Assembly (NCBI RefSeq): GCF_000421405.1
Contig: NZ_ATWY01000012.1
Coordinates: 1 to 64,000, forward strand
DNA length: 64,000 nt
Reading direction: 5' to 3'
Source: Butyrivibrio sp. NC2007
Lineage (GTDB): Bacteria; Bacillota; Clostridia; Lachnospirales; Lachnospiraceae
Positions within the stretch are counted from its first letter, which is position 1; each line of letters opens with the position of its first letter. The position numbers were made by a program, and so were the translations under genes. The notes below the pieces were generated by a model. That model was not told where the DNA came from and searched no databases. It worked only from the letters and a program-made list of their open reading frames with translations. Below are positions 1-8,900 of this stretch, piece after piece.

Positions 1-173
1 CTTCGTTTTTTTCCGCGACCGTCGGTTGGAATAATTTCCCCTGTTTCTTCGTTTAGCCTGCCTATAAGAGTTCTCTTTGACCGGGATTGTTTCTTTTCTT
101 TGTCCCAAAAAGATTTGCATTCATAGACATACGTGATTCCGGATCTTTTATCTTTTTGATGAATTATAGACAT
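1..173 (-). CDS. Insertion-sequence transposase, N-terminal part (runs off window)
   Basis: The ATG is at 173-171 on the - strand, behind a strong AGGAGGTG ribosome site. The reading frame stays open to the window edge, so only the first 57 codons are visible. It reads MSIIHQKDKRSGITYVYE and continues into a basic segment with KRTLIGRLNEETGEIIPT. That N-terminus resembles a transposase family common in Lachnospiraceae (IS4/IS1634-like), recalled from general knowledge, so the family is tentative. The catalytic DDE core lies outside the window, so completeness cannot be judged. If real, an IS copy borders this accessory region. Confidence 0.6.
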   Translation of the reverse strand, partial: MSIIHQKDKRSGITYVYECKSFWDKEKKQSRSKRTLIGRLNEETGEIIPTDGRGKKR

Positions 174-202
174 GATTTCACCTCCTATATCGTCATGTAT
201 AT

Positions 203-231
203 AGTATAACACATGACGATATTTAACACAA
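203..231 (-). promoter_or_regulatory. Promoter of the transposase gene with a palindrome across the -10
   Basis: On the - strand there is a -35-like TTGTGT (231-226), a 17-bp spacer and a -10 TATACT (208-203), about 30 bp before the transposase start. An inverted repeat, CGTCATGT (191-198) and ACATGACG (211-218), brackets the -10. It could be an operator or part of the IS end. Confidence 0.55.
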
Positions 232-236
232 TAGAA

Positions 237-278
237 AAATGCCAAAAAGCATAGGAAAAATCTAGGTTTTTGGCATTT
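237..278. repeat. 12-bp perfect inverted repeat upstream of the transposase
   Basis: AAATGCCAAAAA (237-248) and TTTTTGGCATTT (267-278) are perfect inverted arms 18 bp apart. They could be a hairpin at the IS boundary or a terminator protecting the transposase promoter. The opposite IS end is outside the window, so this is not settled. Confidence 0.45.
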
Positions 279-540
279 GATGCTGTGGTGAATTAATGGT
301 TATGTATTTTCCTTGTGGTGAAAAAATGAGTCCGGAATGCAGATAGGCTGTGAATAGTAACTTGGTTATAGCCCCAATATGCAGTTGGCGTTTTTATTGG
401 ACTGTTGATTTTTTAATATAGGGGTACAAGGAGCGGGTACAAGGAGCGAGGGAATGAGCGAGGGAATGAGGAAAAGCTGGGGTGGGAGATGATCATATAT
501 CATTTCCTGCCTATGTTTTTATAGAGAGGAAGGTGAGCAT
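279..540. other. Non-coding stretch with two short tandem duplications
   Basis: No convincing gene lies between the IS promoter and 541. Two adjacent short tandem duplications are visible: GGGTACAAGGAGC twice (422-434, 435-447), followed directly by GAGGGAATGAGC and GAGGGAATGAGG (448-459, 460-471). A ribosome site for the peptide gene at 541 lies at about 524-533. Confidence 0.5.
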
Positions 541-660
541 ATGAGACGATTTATATATTGGATCAGAAAATGCGTCATGGGTCGGAACAAGTTCTGCAAA
601 CATTTCTGTGTTACCTGCGAGCACTATGACATCTGCCATAGAGATGGAGAACTGGGATAA
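541..660 (+). CDS. 39-residue Cys-rich small protein
   Basis: ATG at 541 follows a GAGGAAGG ribosome site and the frame ends at TAA 658-660. The peptide has five cysteines (11, 19, 23, 26, 32) and neighbouring histidines in a pattern like KFCKHFCVTCEHYDIC, which suggests a small metal-binding knuckle. The N-terminus is basic and aromatic. No function is recognised. A short hairpin follows at 669-685 and may end transcription. The strong ribosome site and ordered Cys spacing support a real gene, but it is short. Confidence 0.55.
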   Translation: MRRFIYWIRKCVMGRNKFCKHFCVTCEHYDICHRDGELG

Positions 661-668
661 AAACGTAG

Positions 669-685
669 TCGCTTTTGAAGCGACC
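669..685 (+). terminator. Short hairpin after the Cys-rich peptide gene
   Basis: GTCGCTT / AAGCGAC form a 7-bp stem with loop TTG, followed by CTTTCT rather than a clean T run. It may be a weak terminator. Confidence 0.35.
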
Positions 686-764
686 TTTCTGAACCCCTGA
701 TGCGTTATCATCGTACCAAACAAAAGTGTGAGATAATTATATTAGTCGTCCAAGGAGGATTACC

Positions 765-1655
765 ATGACTATAAAAGAAGCTGAAAACATAGTAAGAAGT
801 TTTGATGAAGGCCGTAAATTTTCTGATGAAGAAGAGTTCATGTTTGTCGAAGCAATGAACTTCCTGATCGAAGAACGTAAGGACCCAAGAGACATGATGC
901 ACCTGGGTGGATACTATTATGAACTTAAGCGCTTTGATCTTGCTCTTAAGTATTATGAGATGGCAGCTGCCATGGATTACGATGAAGCTTATGAGTGTCT
1001 TGGATACATCTGGTATTACGGAAGGACAGGAGAAAGAGATTACAAAAAAGCCTTTGAGTACTTCACAAAGATGATGAACAAAGGTAACCTTGTTGCCACC
1101 TACAAAGTAGCTGATATGTACAGGAACGGTTACTACGTGGATAAGGATATGGAAAAGTACAAGAGCTTGATCGAGGACCTATATGACAAGGTGCAAGACT
1201 GCAGAAATGTCTTTGATCCTGTACCAGAAGTGTACACAAGACTTGCCAGAATCAGAACGGATGAGGGAAGAGAAGATGATGCCATTGAGCTTTACCTCAG
1301 GGCAAAAGACTGGTTAGCTCAGCGAATTAGACACAATGCATTCTTTGGCAACCTTAATATTATGAAGTGGCTCATTGATGACCTTTATAAGCTGATTGAG
1401 TTTGGTGAAGACTACTTTGATTTCTTTGACCTTTATTATCTCCTGAACACTCCTCATAAGATAAAGTTCTTTTATGAAGATGAGGAGATGAGCCTGGAGT
1501 CAGTAATGGAAGGAGATGAGTGCGTGGTCTGCTTTAATGGCAAATGGTACCACTCAAAAGATGATTTCTTTAAAGATGCTACTACCAAAGATGGAACAAA
1601 GCTTACCGCCGTTTACGGCGATCTGTATGGATTTGAGGTGATGGATAATGGCTGA
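765..1655 (+). CDS. Sel1/TPR-repeat protein, first gene of a J-domain/HIRAN trio
   Basis: 296 residues. The ATG at 765 follows CAAGGAGG. Residues about 40-160 carry helical repeats of Sel1/TPR type (for example ALKYYEMAAAMDYDEAYECLG and KKAFEYFTKMMNKGN), with a less regular helical part and an acidic C-terminal domain ending near FNGKWYHSKDDFF. Sel1 repeats are protein-protein scaffolds, so the likely role is adaptor or assembly factor. No signal peptide or membrane segment is seen. The stop overlaps the next gene's start by 8 bp, so the J-domain-like and HIRAN genes downstream are translationally coupled. The exact partner is unknown. Confidence 0.75.
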   Translation: MTIKEAENIVRSFDEGRKFSDEEEFMFVEAMNFLIEERKDPRDMMHLGGYYYELKRFDLALKYYEMAAAMDYDEAYECLGYIWYYGRTGERDYKKAFEYFTKMMNKGNLVATYKVADMYRNGYYVDKDMEKYKSLIEDLYDKVQDCRNVFDPVPEVYTRLARIRTDEGREDDAIELYLRAKDWLAQRIRHNAFFGNLNIMKWLIDDLYKLIEFGEDYFDFFDLYYLLNTPHKIKFFYEDEEMSLESVMEGDECVVCFNGKWYHSKDDFFKDATTKDGTKLTAVYGDLYGFEVMDNG

Positions 1656-2424
1656 TGTTATAAAAGGGCACAATACCTCCTACGCCAGGTATGAGGAACT
1701 CATAAACAGAAGAGATGAACTGAAGAAGGAAGCTTTCCAGTACCACGCTGAATATGTGAAAGTGTTCGGAGATCTCATCCTTGAGCTCTTCAGGAAAAAG
1801 ATAGAGTGCATCAGAAAAAAGAAAACTATCGAATACTGTCAGGCAGCCATCAACCATGGAAACAACGTTGATCAGGCGCAGCTTAAGGCCTATTTGGAAA
1901 AAGAGATGGCTGATTTTCAGGCACAGTTGGATGACATGTTAAAAGAACATGAGGCAGCCCTTAAGGCTACAACTGTGACAGAAAAAGATATGCTGGAGAT
2001 TAAGCGCATCTATCATAGGCTTGTAAAGAAGATCCATCCGGATATCAATCCTGCAGCTACCGGAGCAAGAGAACTCATGGATCTGTGGCACCGAGTGACC
2101 ATAGCTTATTCCTGTAACAGCCTTAAGGATCTTCAGGAACTGGAGGTTCTTGTGATGCAGGCCCTTGAGTCGGTCGATCTTGATGACTTGGACATTCCTG
2201 ATATTGAGGAAAAGATATCCGACCTGGAAAAAGAGATTATGAAAATAATGGAGACAGATCCATATCAGTACAAGTTCCTTCTCGCTGACAGCAAGGCAGT
2301 GGAGGCTAAGAAGGAGGATTTGAAAACGGAGCTTAAGACCTATGAGGATTACAGCAAGCAGCTGGATGAGGTCCTTGAAGACCTATTGGGAAGCGGGGTA
2401 AAGATAACATGGAAAATGAACTAA
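1648..2424 (+). CDS. Coiled-coil protein with a J-domain-like HPD motif
   Basis: 258 residues. Residues about 10-115 are charged helices predicted to form coiled coil. The segment IYHRLVKKIHPDIN contains HPD at 130-132, the signature that lets J-domain proteins stimulate Hsp70 ATPase, followed by a helix and another coiled-coil tail. The usual J-domain N-terminal helix and the G/F and zinc regions of DnaJ are absent, so it is not a housekeeping DnaJ. It overlaps the Sel1 gene by 8 bp and the HIRAN gene by 16 bp. The same architecture recurs at 31777-32826 and 35920-37023, each time next to a HIRAN gene. Confidence 0.75.
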   Translation: MADVIKGHNTSYARYEELINRRDELKKEAFQYHAEYVKVFGDLILELFRKKIECIRKKKTIEYCQAAINHGNNVDQAQLKAYLEKEMADFQAQLDDMLKEHEAALKATTVTEKDMLEIKRIYHRLVKKIHPDINPAATGARELMDLWHRVTIAYSCNSLKDLQELEVLVMQALESVDLDDLDIPDIEEKISDLEKEIMKIMETDPYQYKFLLADSKAVEAKKEDLKTELKTYEDYSKQLDEVLEDLLGSGVKITWKMN

Positions 2425-2804
2425 AGGTAACACAGCAGCAAAGTGCAGTAGCCACAATAGAAGGTCATGAACTTGGCGATATCATTAAGCCGCTCATCAA
2501 AGAGATCCATCTTTTTGATTCCTATGTGGCTGGCACAACACATCTGGAGGATAAGTCCGTTCTTGAATCCATCAAGGTTGGCGATATGCTGACCCTAAAG
2601 CGTGAGGATAACAAATTCGACAGCAACGCCATCCTAATCCTCAATGATGAAAAGAAAAAGCTTGGCTACGTACCTGAGAAGGACAATATTGTATTTGCCA
2701 GGCTTATGGATGCAGGAAAGCTTCTGAAGGCAAAGGTAACGGATATAAAACAAAAGGGAAGCTTTACGCAGATCAGTGTGGGGATATATTTAGTGGATTT
2801 CTGA
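2409..2804 (+). CDS. HIRAN-domain protein
   Basis: 131 residues, overlapping the J-domain-like gene by 16 bp. The C-terminal about 100 residues look like a stand-alone HIRAN domain: FDSYVAGTTH, then GDMLTLKREDNKFDSNAI, KKLGYVPEKDN and a final beta strand. HIRAN domains, known from HLTF/Rad5, bind DNA ends, especially 3' single-strand ends. The first 35 residues are probably a linker. In this window HIRAN genes always neighbour a J-domain-like gene, which suggests DNA-damage or foreign-DNA sensing coupled to a chaperone-like partner (inference). Confidence 0.75.
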   Translation: MENELKVTQQQSAVATIEGHELGDIIKPLIKEIHLFDSYVAGTTHLEDKSVLESIKVGDMLTLKREDNKFDSNAILILNDEKKKLGYVPEKDNIVFARLMDAGKLLKAKVTDIKQKGSFTQISVGIYLVDF

Positions 2805-3193
2805 TTGATAAAGGTGTGAATGCACAGTTTTACAGGGAATGAATGGATTTGGTGATTATTTTTGTATAAAACAATAAAACTAAGGCAAAAAAAGAAGTCA
2901 AACATAGATATTTTCTGAGGCTGATAAGCTAGCATGCATGGCTACCAGCTTTTTCGCGATTTAGGGAGGCATCTCTGCAAAAACGCATGAATACTGGCTT
3001 GTACATGTTGGGATAAGAAGGGCTAGTTTTTCAGCTTGTTCTGGGGATATATGGCTTTAATACTGACCAATTGCCGTTTTCATGGAATTGTGCATATTGC
3101 ACAAATCCAAAATATTTAAATATTAACCTTTTAAGGTTTTGAAGGCGCATATATACTGGAATCTATAAAATTTTTAACCTTTTGGGATTTTTG

Positions 3194-3222
3194 TTGACAA
3201 TGCACAAAAATATTGTTATAGT
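3194..3222 (+). promoter_or_regulatory. Near-consensus sigma-70 promoter of the five-gene operon
   Basis: TTGACA (3194-3199), 17-bp spacer, TATAGT (3217-3222), about 100 bp before the start at 3326. It is the clearest promoter in the window. A TGCACAA sequence inside the spacer repeats one arm of the inverted repeat at 3088-3104, so a repressor could bind both places. Confidence 0.8.
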
Positions 3223-3237
3223 CAATCATGTCAAAAT

Positions 3238-3251
3238 GATGTGCGCACATC
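3238..3251. promoter_or_regulatory. 14-bp perfect palindrome, candidate operator
   Basis: GATGTGCGCACATC is self-complementary and starts 15 bp after the -10 box, at or just after the expected transcription start. This is a good position for a dimeric repressor. No regulator gene is directly adjacent, so the binding protein is unknown. Confidence 0.5.
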
Positions 3252-3325
3252 TTAAACGATTACTACTGGATTGGCAGACATTGTGATCCTGCCAGGATAA
3301 TGATGAAGAATGTGAGGATGAAGGT

Positions 3326-4537
3326 ATGTATTTGAATAATAAGCATGTCCAAATTGTGGTGGGTTTATATGATGAAAACGGGGAGGGCCCAAACTTTTAT
3401 TTTGAAACTCCCAGCGCTGTTGAAACGTTTGTAAATGATCTTTCAGAAAATGGAAGATATAAGGGATATGAATATCAGATAACTTATTCAGTTGATGGAG
3501 AGGATACAGGTAGTTTTTCGGCAGATGATTTAAGCGTAGAAGATGGTTTCCCGGATGGTCTAAAGGTTCAGATGCTTTGTTCTTTATTGGGTGAAGCACG
3601 TGAGCAAAGTGAGGCGGGAGATGCATTCTTTCCTCTGATTTATTTGGTTGTCGAATATGAAGGTGGTAGACAAATCTTCCGTTATGCAGAGCGAAGTTTA
3701 ATGGAATATGACTGGTGTGATGACTTTATGGAAAGAGCAAACGAGCACCTTAAGACACTGGATACAAGTGAGTTTGGCGTATTTAAAGTCTATGTGGATG
3801 TTGCGCCTTCTGATAACTGGAATGGACAGTATATTGTTAAGTCTGCCAGAAGAATTCTTATTTCAGAGGGCTCCGTAAAAGAATTAGATTATTCGGATAT
3901 GGAGGCAATTATTCTCGCATCTGTAGATATGTTTGAGAAGGATTACTTTGATCTGTTGGATGATCTTTACTGGTTTACTAACGAAGAGGCCGAAAGGCGA
4001 AAGGCTGCTATCTTTGGAGAGGGATATAAGCACGCTGTTACATTCTATAGTGCTGCAGATGATTCGATGATACAGTGCCCAGAATACGCAGAACTTTCAA
4101 GATGTGTTGTTGAAGATGGCGGTACAACTATTTTGGAGGCTGTGAATATTCCATACTCTAATGCAAGTTCTAAGTCTGATGCAGTAGTCAAGGCAACTAT
4201 GGAGAATAAAGCTGGCAGTGATAAGACTATTGAAGTTGAAGGTAATATATTTACAGCTATGATGAGAACTAGCAATAGTGTTACTGATGAGGAACTGATT
4301 GAATGTGGTGATTTTATCACGGTAATAGCAGATAAAAAGTATGTAGAAAGCTCTTTGCTTGAAGATGAAGTGCTTCCTTTAGCAGACAGATTTAAAGTTG
4401 TTATTATCTATGCGGATGAAACTAGGTTTGCGCAGGAACGTTTGGATATGTTCCCATCATATATGGTGTTTGGCATGGACGATGCAGACAGGTCAGGAAG
4501 GATTAACGCATATCTTGCGCTTAATGAAAAGGGATAA
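3326..4537 (+). CDS. Uncharacterised 403-residue protein, first gene of the alpha-CTD/sigma-4 operon
   Basis: ATG at 3326 is preceded by a GAGGATGAAGG purine stretch. The protein is acidic, soluble and has no signal or membrane segment. No domain was recognised. It appears to have an N-terminal alpha/beta part (LYDENGEGPNFYFETPSAV), a middle region with several acidic segments, and a C-terminal Rossmann-like strand-helix pattern (FKVVIIYADETRFAQERLD). It is the first gene after the strong promoter and lies 5 bp before the NYN-like gene, so the two are cotranscribed. Its position suggests a sensor or specificity role, but that is only a guess. Confidence 0.65.
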   Translation: MYLNNKHVQIVVGLYDENGEGPNFYFETPSAVETFVNDLSENGRYKGYEYQITYSVDGEDTGSFSADDLSVEDGFPDGLKVQMLCSLLGEAREQSEAGDAFFPLIYLVVEYEGGRQIFRYAERSLMEYDWCDDFMERANEHLKTLDTSEFGVFKVYVDVAPSDNWNGQYIVKSARRILISEGSVKELDYSDMEAIILASVDMFEKDYFDLLDDLYWFTNEEAERRKAAIFGEGYKHAVTFYSAADDSMIQCPEYAELSRCVVEDGGTTILEAVNIPYSNASSKSDAVVKATMENKAGSDKTIEVEGNIFTAMMRTSNSVTDEELIECGDFITVIADKKYVESSLLEDEVLPLADRFKVVIIYADETRFAQERLDMFPSYMVFGMDDADRSGRINAYLALNEKG

Positions 4538-4542
4538 TTGAT

Positions 4543-5961
4543 ATGGATGTTTCTAATAGCTTTGGCGCATCGCTCGATTTTTCGGACGTTATTGCCATGA
4601 TAAATGAAGAAGTGGGGTATGGACATGGCGAGCAATATGATATTGTCTCCAAGGTCGCATATTTGCTCGGAGTAAACAAAAGAATATTTGAGAATGACCA
4701 TGAGCCGCCTAAGATGGATGTTTTCAAGAAGCTCGAGCTTGATAAGAAAGCGCGAATTATTAGGAACTTGTGCCTTCTAAGGAATCAGCTTGAACACAAC
4801 TTTTTGAAAGTGTGCCAGGGAATTCAGCAAGAAGGACGGAGTATCTTGGGGATGCCCGAATACATGTCTATTGATGCCATGCAAGTTTTGTCAAATGACG
4901 GAATTGACATTTATTCGCACCTAAAAGAGCCAACTCCATATTTGGCCAATCTTAATATGAATATTAAGAGCAGGATAAATAACTGTAGAGATTTGTTCCC
5001 TCAGTGGATTAATTGGGATTATTTATCTGAGATTTTTATTATGCCTGATGGCCTTTCTGAAGAGGGGCAAAAGAAGTCAGCAGCTTTTTTTTACGAGAAT
5101 ATGAGCTTTTACCCTTATGGACAGTACTTGAACTGGCCGGCGCAGGAGGAAGGCAATATTCTTCTTAATGACAAGAAGTTTGTTACTCTTCTGTACAGGT
5201 GGAATAATGATGAATTCCAGAATCTTAGCTTTGTATCTGATGTAAGTGATAGGACAAAAGCTAATATTTATACCTTCATAGAGAACAGCGAAAAGTGTGT
5301 GTTCATTGTGGATTGTGAGAATTCTGATCCTTACAGCCTATGTGCAGCCATAAGAAATCTTGAGCCTGCAAGACTTGAAAAGATTGAGAAAATCATACTG
5401 TTTGATGACGTTCATGCTGCATCTGCATGGGAGCTCCTTGCTTCTTATGTAAAGATTCCCGTAGAGTACATCATGATAGAACGCCTTAAGGATAATAAAT
5501 CCTTGGCCGATGTGAAGGTTACAGCACGAACATGTAAAGAATTCTATGCCAATAATGTGGACTCTTTTGTTCTTGTTTCCAGCGATTCAGATTATTGGGG
5601 ACTTATGGAGGAGCTTCCGCAGGCAAAATTCCTTGTAATGGTTGAACATGACAAGTGTAGTTTCGCTTTGAAGGAAACGCTCATGAAGAATGATATTTTC
5701 TATTGTTACATTGATAGCTTTTATGCTGGCGGAGCAGAAGATATCAAAAATGACGCTATTCAAAAGGAGTTGGCAAGATCTATTAAGGCCTCATTGGAGC
5801 TTAATCTCAATAGTCTCATGAAGGAAGTGCTATTTAGGACAAGAATTCAAATGACTGATGCAGAAGTGGAAAGCTTCATTAAGCGGAAGATTAAAAATCA
5901 GCTTGAAATTGAAGTTACAGATAATGGAGATGTTGAGTTGAGTTATAGGTTAAGAAAGTGA
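4543..5961 (+). CDS. NYN/PIN-like putative ribonuclease
   Basis: 472 residues. The N-terminal about 240 residues are unrecognised. The middle part looks like a NYN (PIN-fold) domain: FIVDCENSDPY near residue 255 supplies the first acidic strand, a further strand reads EKIILFDDVHA, and SSDSDYWGLMEEL near residue 345 is the typical NYN signature S-D-x-D-Y/F. NYN domains are metal-dependent RNA nucleases. A helical C-terminal tail follows. It lies between an unknown protein and the alpha-CTD/sigma-4 giant in one operon, so RNA cleavage linked to transcription is a reasonable hypothesis. Fold assignment rests on motifs only. Confidence 0.65.
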   Translation: MDVSNSFGASLDFSDVIAMINEEVGYGHGEQYDIVSKVAYLLGVNKRIFENDHEPPKMDVFKKLELDKKARIIRNLCLLRNQLEHNFLKVCQGIQQEGRSILGMPEYMSIDAMQVLSNDGIDIYSHLKEPTPYLANLNMNIKSRINNCRDLFPQWINWDYLSEIFIMPDGLSEEGQKKSAAFFYENMSFYPYGQYLNWPAQEEGNILLNDKKFVTLLYRWNNDEFQNLSFVSDVSDRTKANIYTFIENSEKCVFIVDCENSDPYSLCAAIRNLEPARLEKIEKIILFDDVHAASAWELLASYVKIPVEYIMIERLKDNKSLADVKVTARTCKEFYANNVDSFVLVSSDSDYWGLMEELPQAKFLVMVEHDKCSFALKETLMKNDIFYCYIDSFYAGGAEDIKNDAIQKELARSIKASLELNLNSLMKEVLFRTRIQMTDAEVESFIKRKIKNQLEIEVTDNGDVELSYRLRK

Positions 5962-5982
5962 ATGAAATAGAGGATAAATAAT

Positions 5983-8900
5983 ATGTTTCAGATTTTTGAT
6001 TTGCTGACAGGTGAATTAATACCCAAGGCTGAGTATGCTGACTTGATACGGGTTGAACGTCCATCAAAAGTAAAGGATTCCGATAAGACAAAAAAAGAAA
6101 TATACGAGATGTCATCTGTTGGATATGGATTTACAAAGAAACCGAGCGTTGATAGTATCAAGGAGCTCACTGCAGATTGGAAGAATTATGTATATGCAAA
6201 AGATGTTGAAAAGGTAGGCTTTTGGTACGCTTTACAGTTTGCTGTAAAGAATGTTGATGATGCCTTGATGGTTAGTATCGCCACTAGAATGCATGCAACA
6301 GTGATAAAAAGGGATGCTGACAGCGTATGGTTTCAAACAAGCATTCATGGATCATTGCATTTTGTGTCAGTGCATTTTTATAGATTGAAAATAGAGTCGG
6401 AAGACGTTTTTGATGTAAAGATTCTTGTTCTTAATGATAAAAGAGAAATAGTAGAAACTTTTGACTCAAATTATGATGATGTTTTAATGAAAATTGCTGA
6501 ATTGATAAAAGCTTTTCCTAATAGCCAGAAAAAATCCACCTTAGATGATGAGAGTCAAATACCATTAAAGAAAAATGATAATAATATAAAGAGCAAGGAA
6601 ACAGAACCCGAACAGATAAAAGTGCCATCTGATATAGCAGATAGACTTATCGGATGTCTCAAGTGTTCCAATAGACTTTTAAATGCACTATATAAACAAC
6701 AAGTAAAAACAATTGGTGAGTTTGTTTCTATGAACAGAGCTGATTGCATGAAGCTTCCTGATGTAGGAGTTACCACAATAAGGGAAGCGATGGCATTGAT
6801 AAATCACATTAAAAAAGGCGAAACGGATGCCCTTATCGAGTGCTCTGAAAACGAGTCAAAGGACGAGATTAGGTATGGCGAGAGCCTTTCTAATGAGGCT
6901 GAGATTGAGCAAGAAAAAGAAACAATTGTTGAATATCCTGAAGTATCAATTGATCAGTTAGGATTGTCTAGTAGAACAACAAATGCATTAAAGAGAAGCG
7001 GAGTGTTCACACTTGGGGAATTAATGTTTCTGACAGAGACTGATTTGAACAGTATGAACAACGTAGGATTAAAGAGCATTAACGAAGTCTTAGATTATCA
7101 AAGAAGAATCCACTCTGATTTGCAAGATTTTTCATGCGCCGACAGGGAAGATGTTTTATCAACAGGCTCAGGGGTGCACAGAGTGATAGATATGGCTTTT
7201 CCAGTATTGTTAGGAAAGGAGCATTATAGTGTATCCTATAGAGATATGTCTGGCCTAATAGAAGAGGACATAAGCATATTAAAAGTTGGATTTTCTATTA
7301 GAACGAGTAACGCGTTAGCTAAAAACGGAATAGATTCTGTTAATCAGTTGGCTTTTCTTGATTTTGATAATGTTAGAAAAATAAAGAATTTAGGAGCAAA
7401 GTCTTTATCTGAGATCATAGATTATTATAAAAATAATGCGTGTGTAAGTACAATAGATAGCGCTGGTAATGGCTATGATAAAGAGCTCTATGAATATATT
7501 TCTTTGGAATTGAAGGATTTACCTTGTTCGAAAGAAATGATGAATACAATTAAAAGGGGATTGATAGAAAATTATGAGCAGATAAACCATCTCAAGGCTA
7601 ATAAAGACGTTGAATCATTGGTTTGTGATGAGAGGTTTACTAAACTAATTTGGGATAAAGAATCAGTAAGGGAGATCTACGCATCTTATCTTCTTTCTGT
7701 AGTTAGTGATGATGAAGATAAATTAGGTGTTTCCGCTGTTGAATTATTTAAAGAGATTGGATTGCATGATAAGACGATAAACTATCTGGTAGAAACGAGC
7801 AAAATTGAACTATTGGATGGGGTATATAGACTTAGGCGCCCAAGAATAAGTGACTGGTTAGCTTCTTTGGATGAGAGGGCATCTTCTGTTATTAAAATGC
7901 GCTTAGAAGGCAAAACATTAGAGGAATGTGGACAAATAGTGGGGGTTACAAGAGAGCGTATTAGACAGATTGAAAGTAAGGCTATACGAAAAAAACCAGT
8001 ATTAAGAGAAGACGATTATGGGTATTGGTATCAGAGGTATTGCTATGATAAAGAGTCATTTTCTCTTATTTTTGGTAAAGGCCCAGTTTTGTATAAATAT
8101 CTTGAATTAGTATACAAACACGGAACTGCTGATGTTGAGCAGATGCTTGATGATGATAAAATTTCAAGGGAGTTATATACACAAGTATCAAAATTTGTTA
8201 ATAGAAACAGTGTCTTTATAGAAGATGAATATATTTTGTGTCGAAGGGACTTGATTTGTAGAAAACTAGCGGAACTGTATTGCTCGGATAAGGATATTTC
8301 TTTTGAAGATTTTTACATCCTATATATGGGATTCCTAAAGGACAATAATCTAGAGGATAATGAGAAACTACTATTCCCTTCTGAACGTGCTTTTGCTGCA
8401 AGAATAGAAGACAGTAAATATGCATTAATGAAATACGGCAGGAGATTTAGGTATTATCCTATAGAAGAAGTAGACATTGATGAATTGGTTGGAGGTCTTC
8501 ACTTTGAGCAGTACAAAGATATTGAGATATCTACTTTAAAACTAATCAGAGATAATATCGAGCTTATGTCCGAGTATGATATACGAGATGAGTATGAGCT
8601 GCATAATCTGTTGAAAAAGACAGAGGGATCGTGGAATCATAATCTTGAATGTAAGGTTTTGATTACTCGAATGCCATTCATTTCCTTTGGGGAAGCAGAT
8701 AGGGAAAGGCAGACACGTGAATTTTTATATAAGATTGCGCCTGTTAGTATGGATGAGTTTTGTACTCGTTACGAGGAAGAATATGGTGTGATTTCCAGAA
8801 CTGTTTTGGCTAATTTTTCTATATATATTTCAGAGTATTATCATAATGGAATGTGTACAGTTAATCAGCCGCTGTTTAGTCAAGAAGAAAAAGAATTTAT

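Larger units (their letters stand above)
2805..3325. other. 520-bp non-coding region with operators and the promoter of the next operon
   Basis: No gene is supported here. It holds a perfect inverted repeat TTGTGCA-TAT-TGCACAA (3088-3104), an AACCTT-TT-AAGGTT repeat (3125-3138) with a second TTAACCTTTT copy at about 3174, the promoter at 3194-3222, and a 14-bp perfect palindrome at 3238-3251. The TGCACAA half-site recurs inside the promoter spacer (3201-3207). The cluster of symmetric sites suggests tight control of the operon starting at 3326. Confidence 0.6.

Noticed and set aside
422..471. CRISPR-like repeats
   Set aside because: Units are 12-13 bp, only two copies each, directly adjacent with no spacers.
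1648..2424. Housekeeping DnaJ
   Set aside because: Only the HPD segment is shared; the J-domain start, G/F region and zinc domain are missing.
3252..3626. Open frame on the - strand over the start of the unknown 403-residue gene
   Set aside because: It overlaps a well-supported + strand gene and its promoter region, has low-complexity His/Leu-rich content and no ribosome site.
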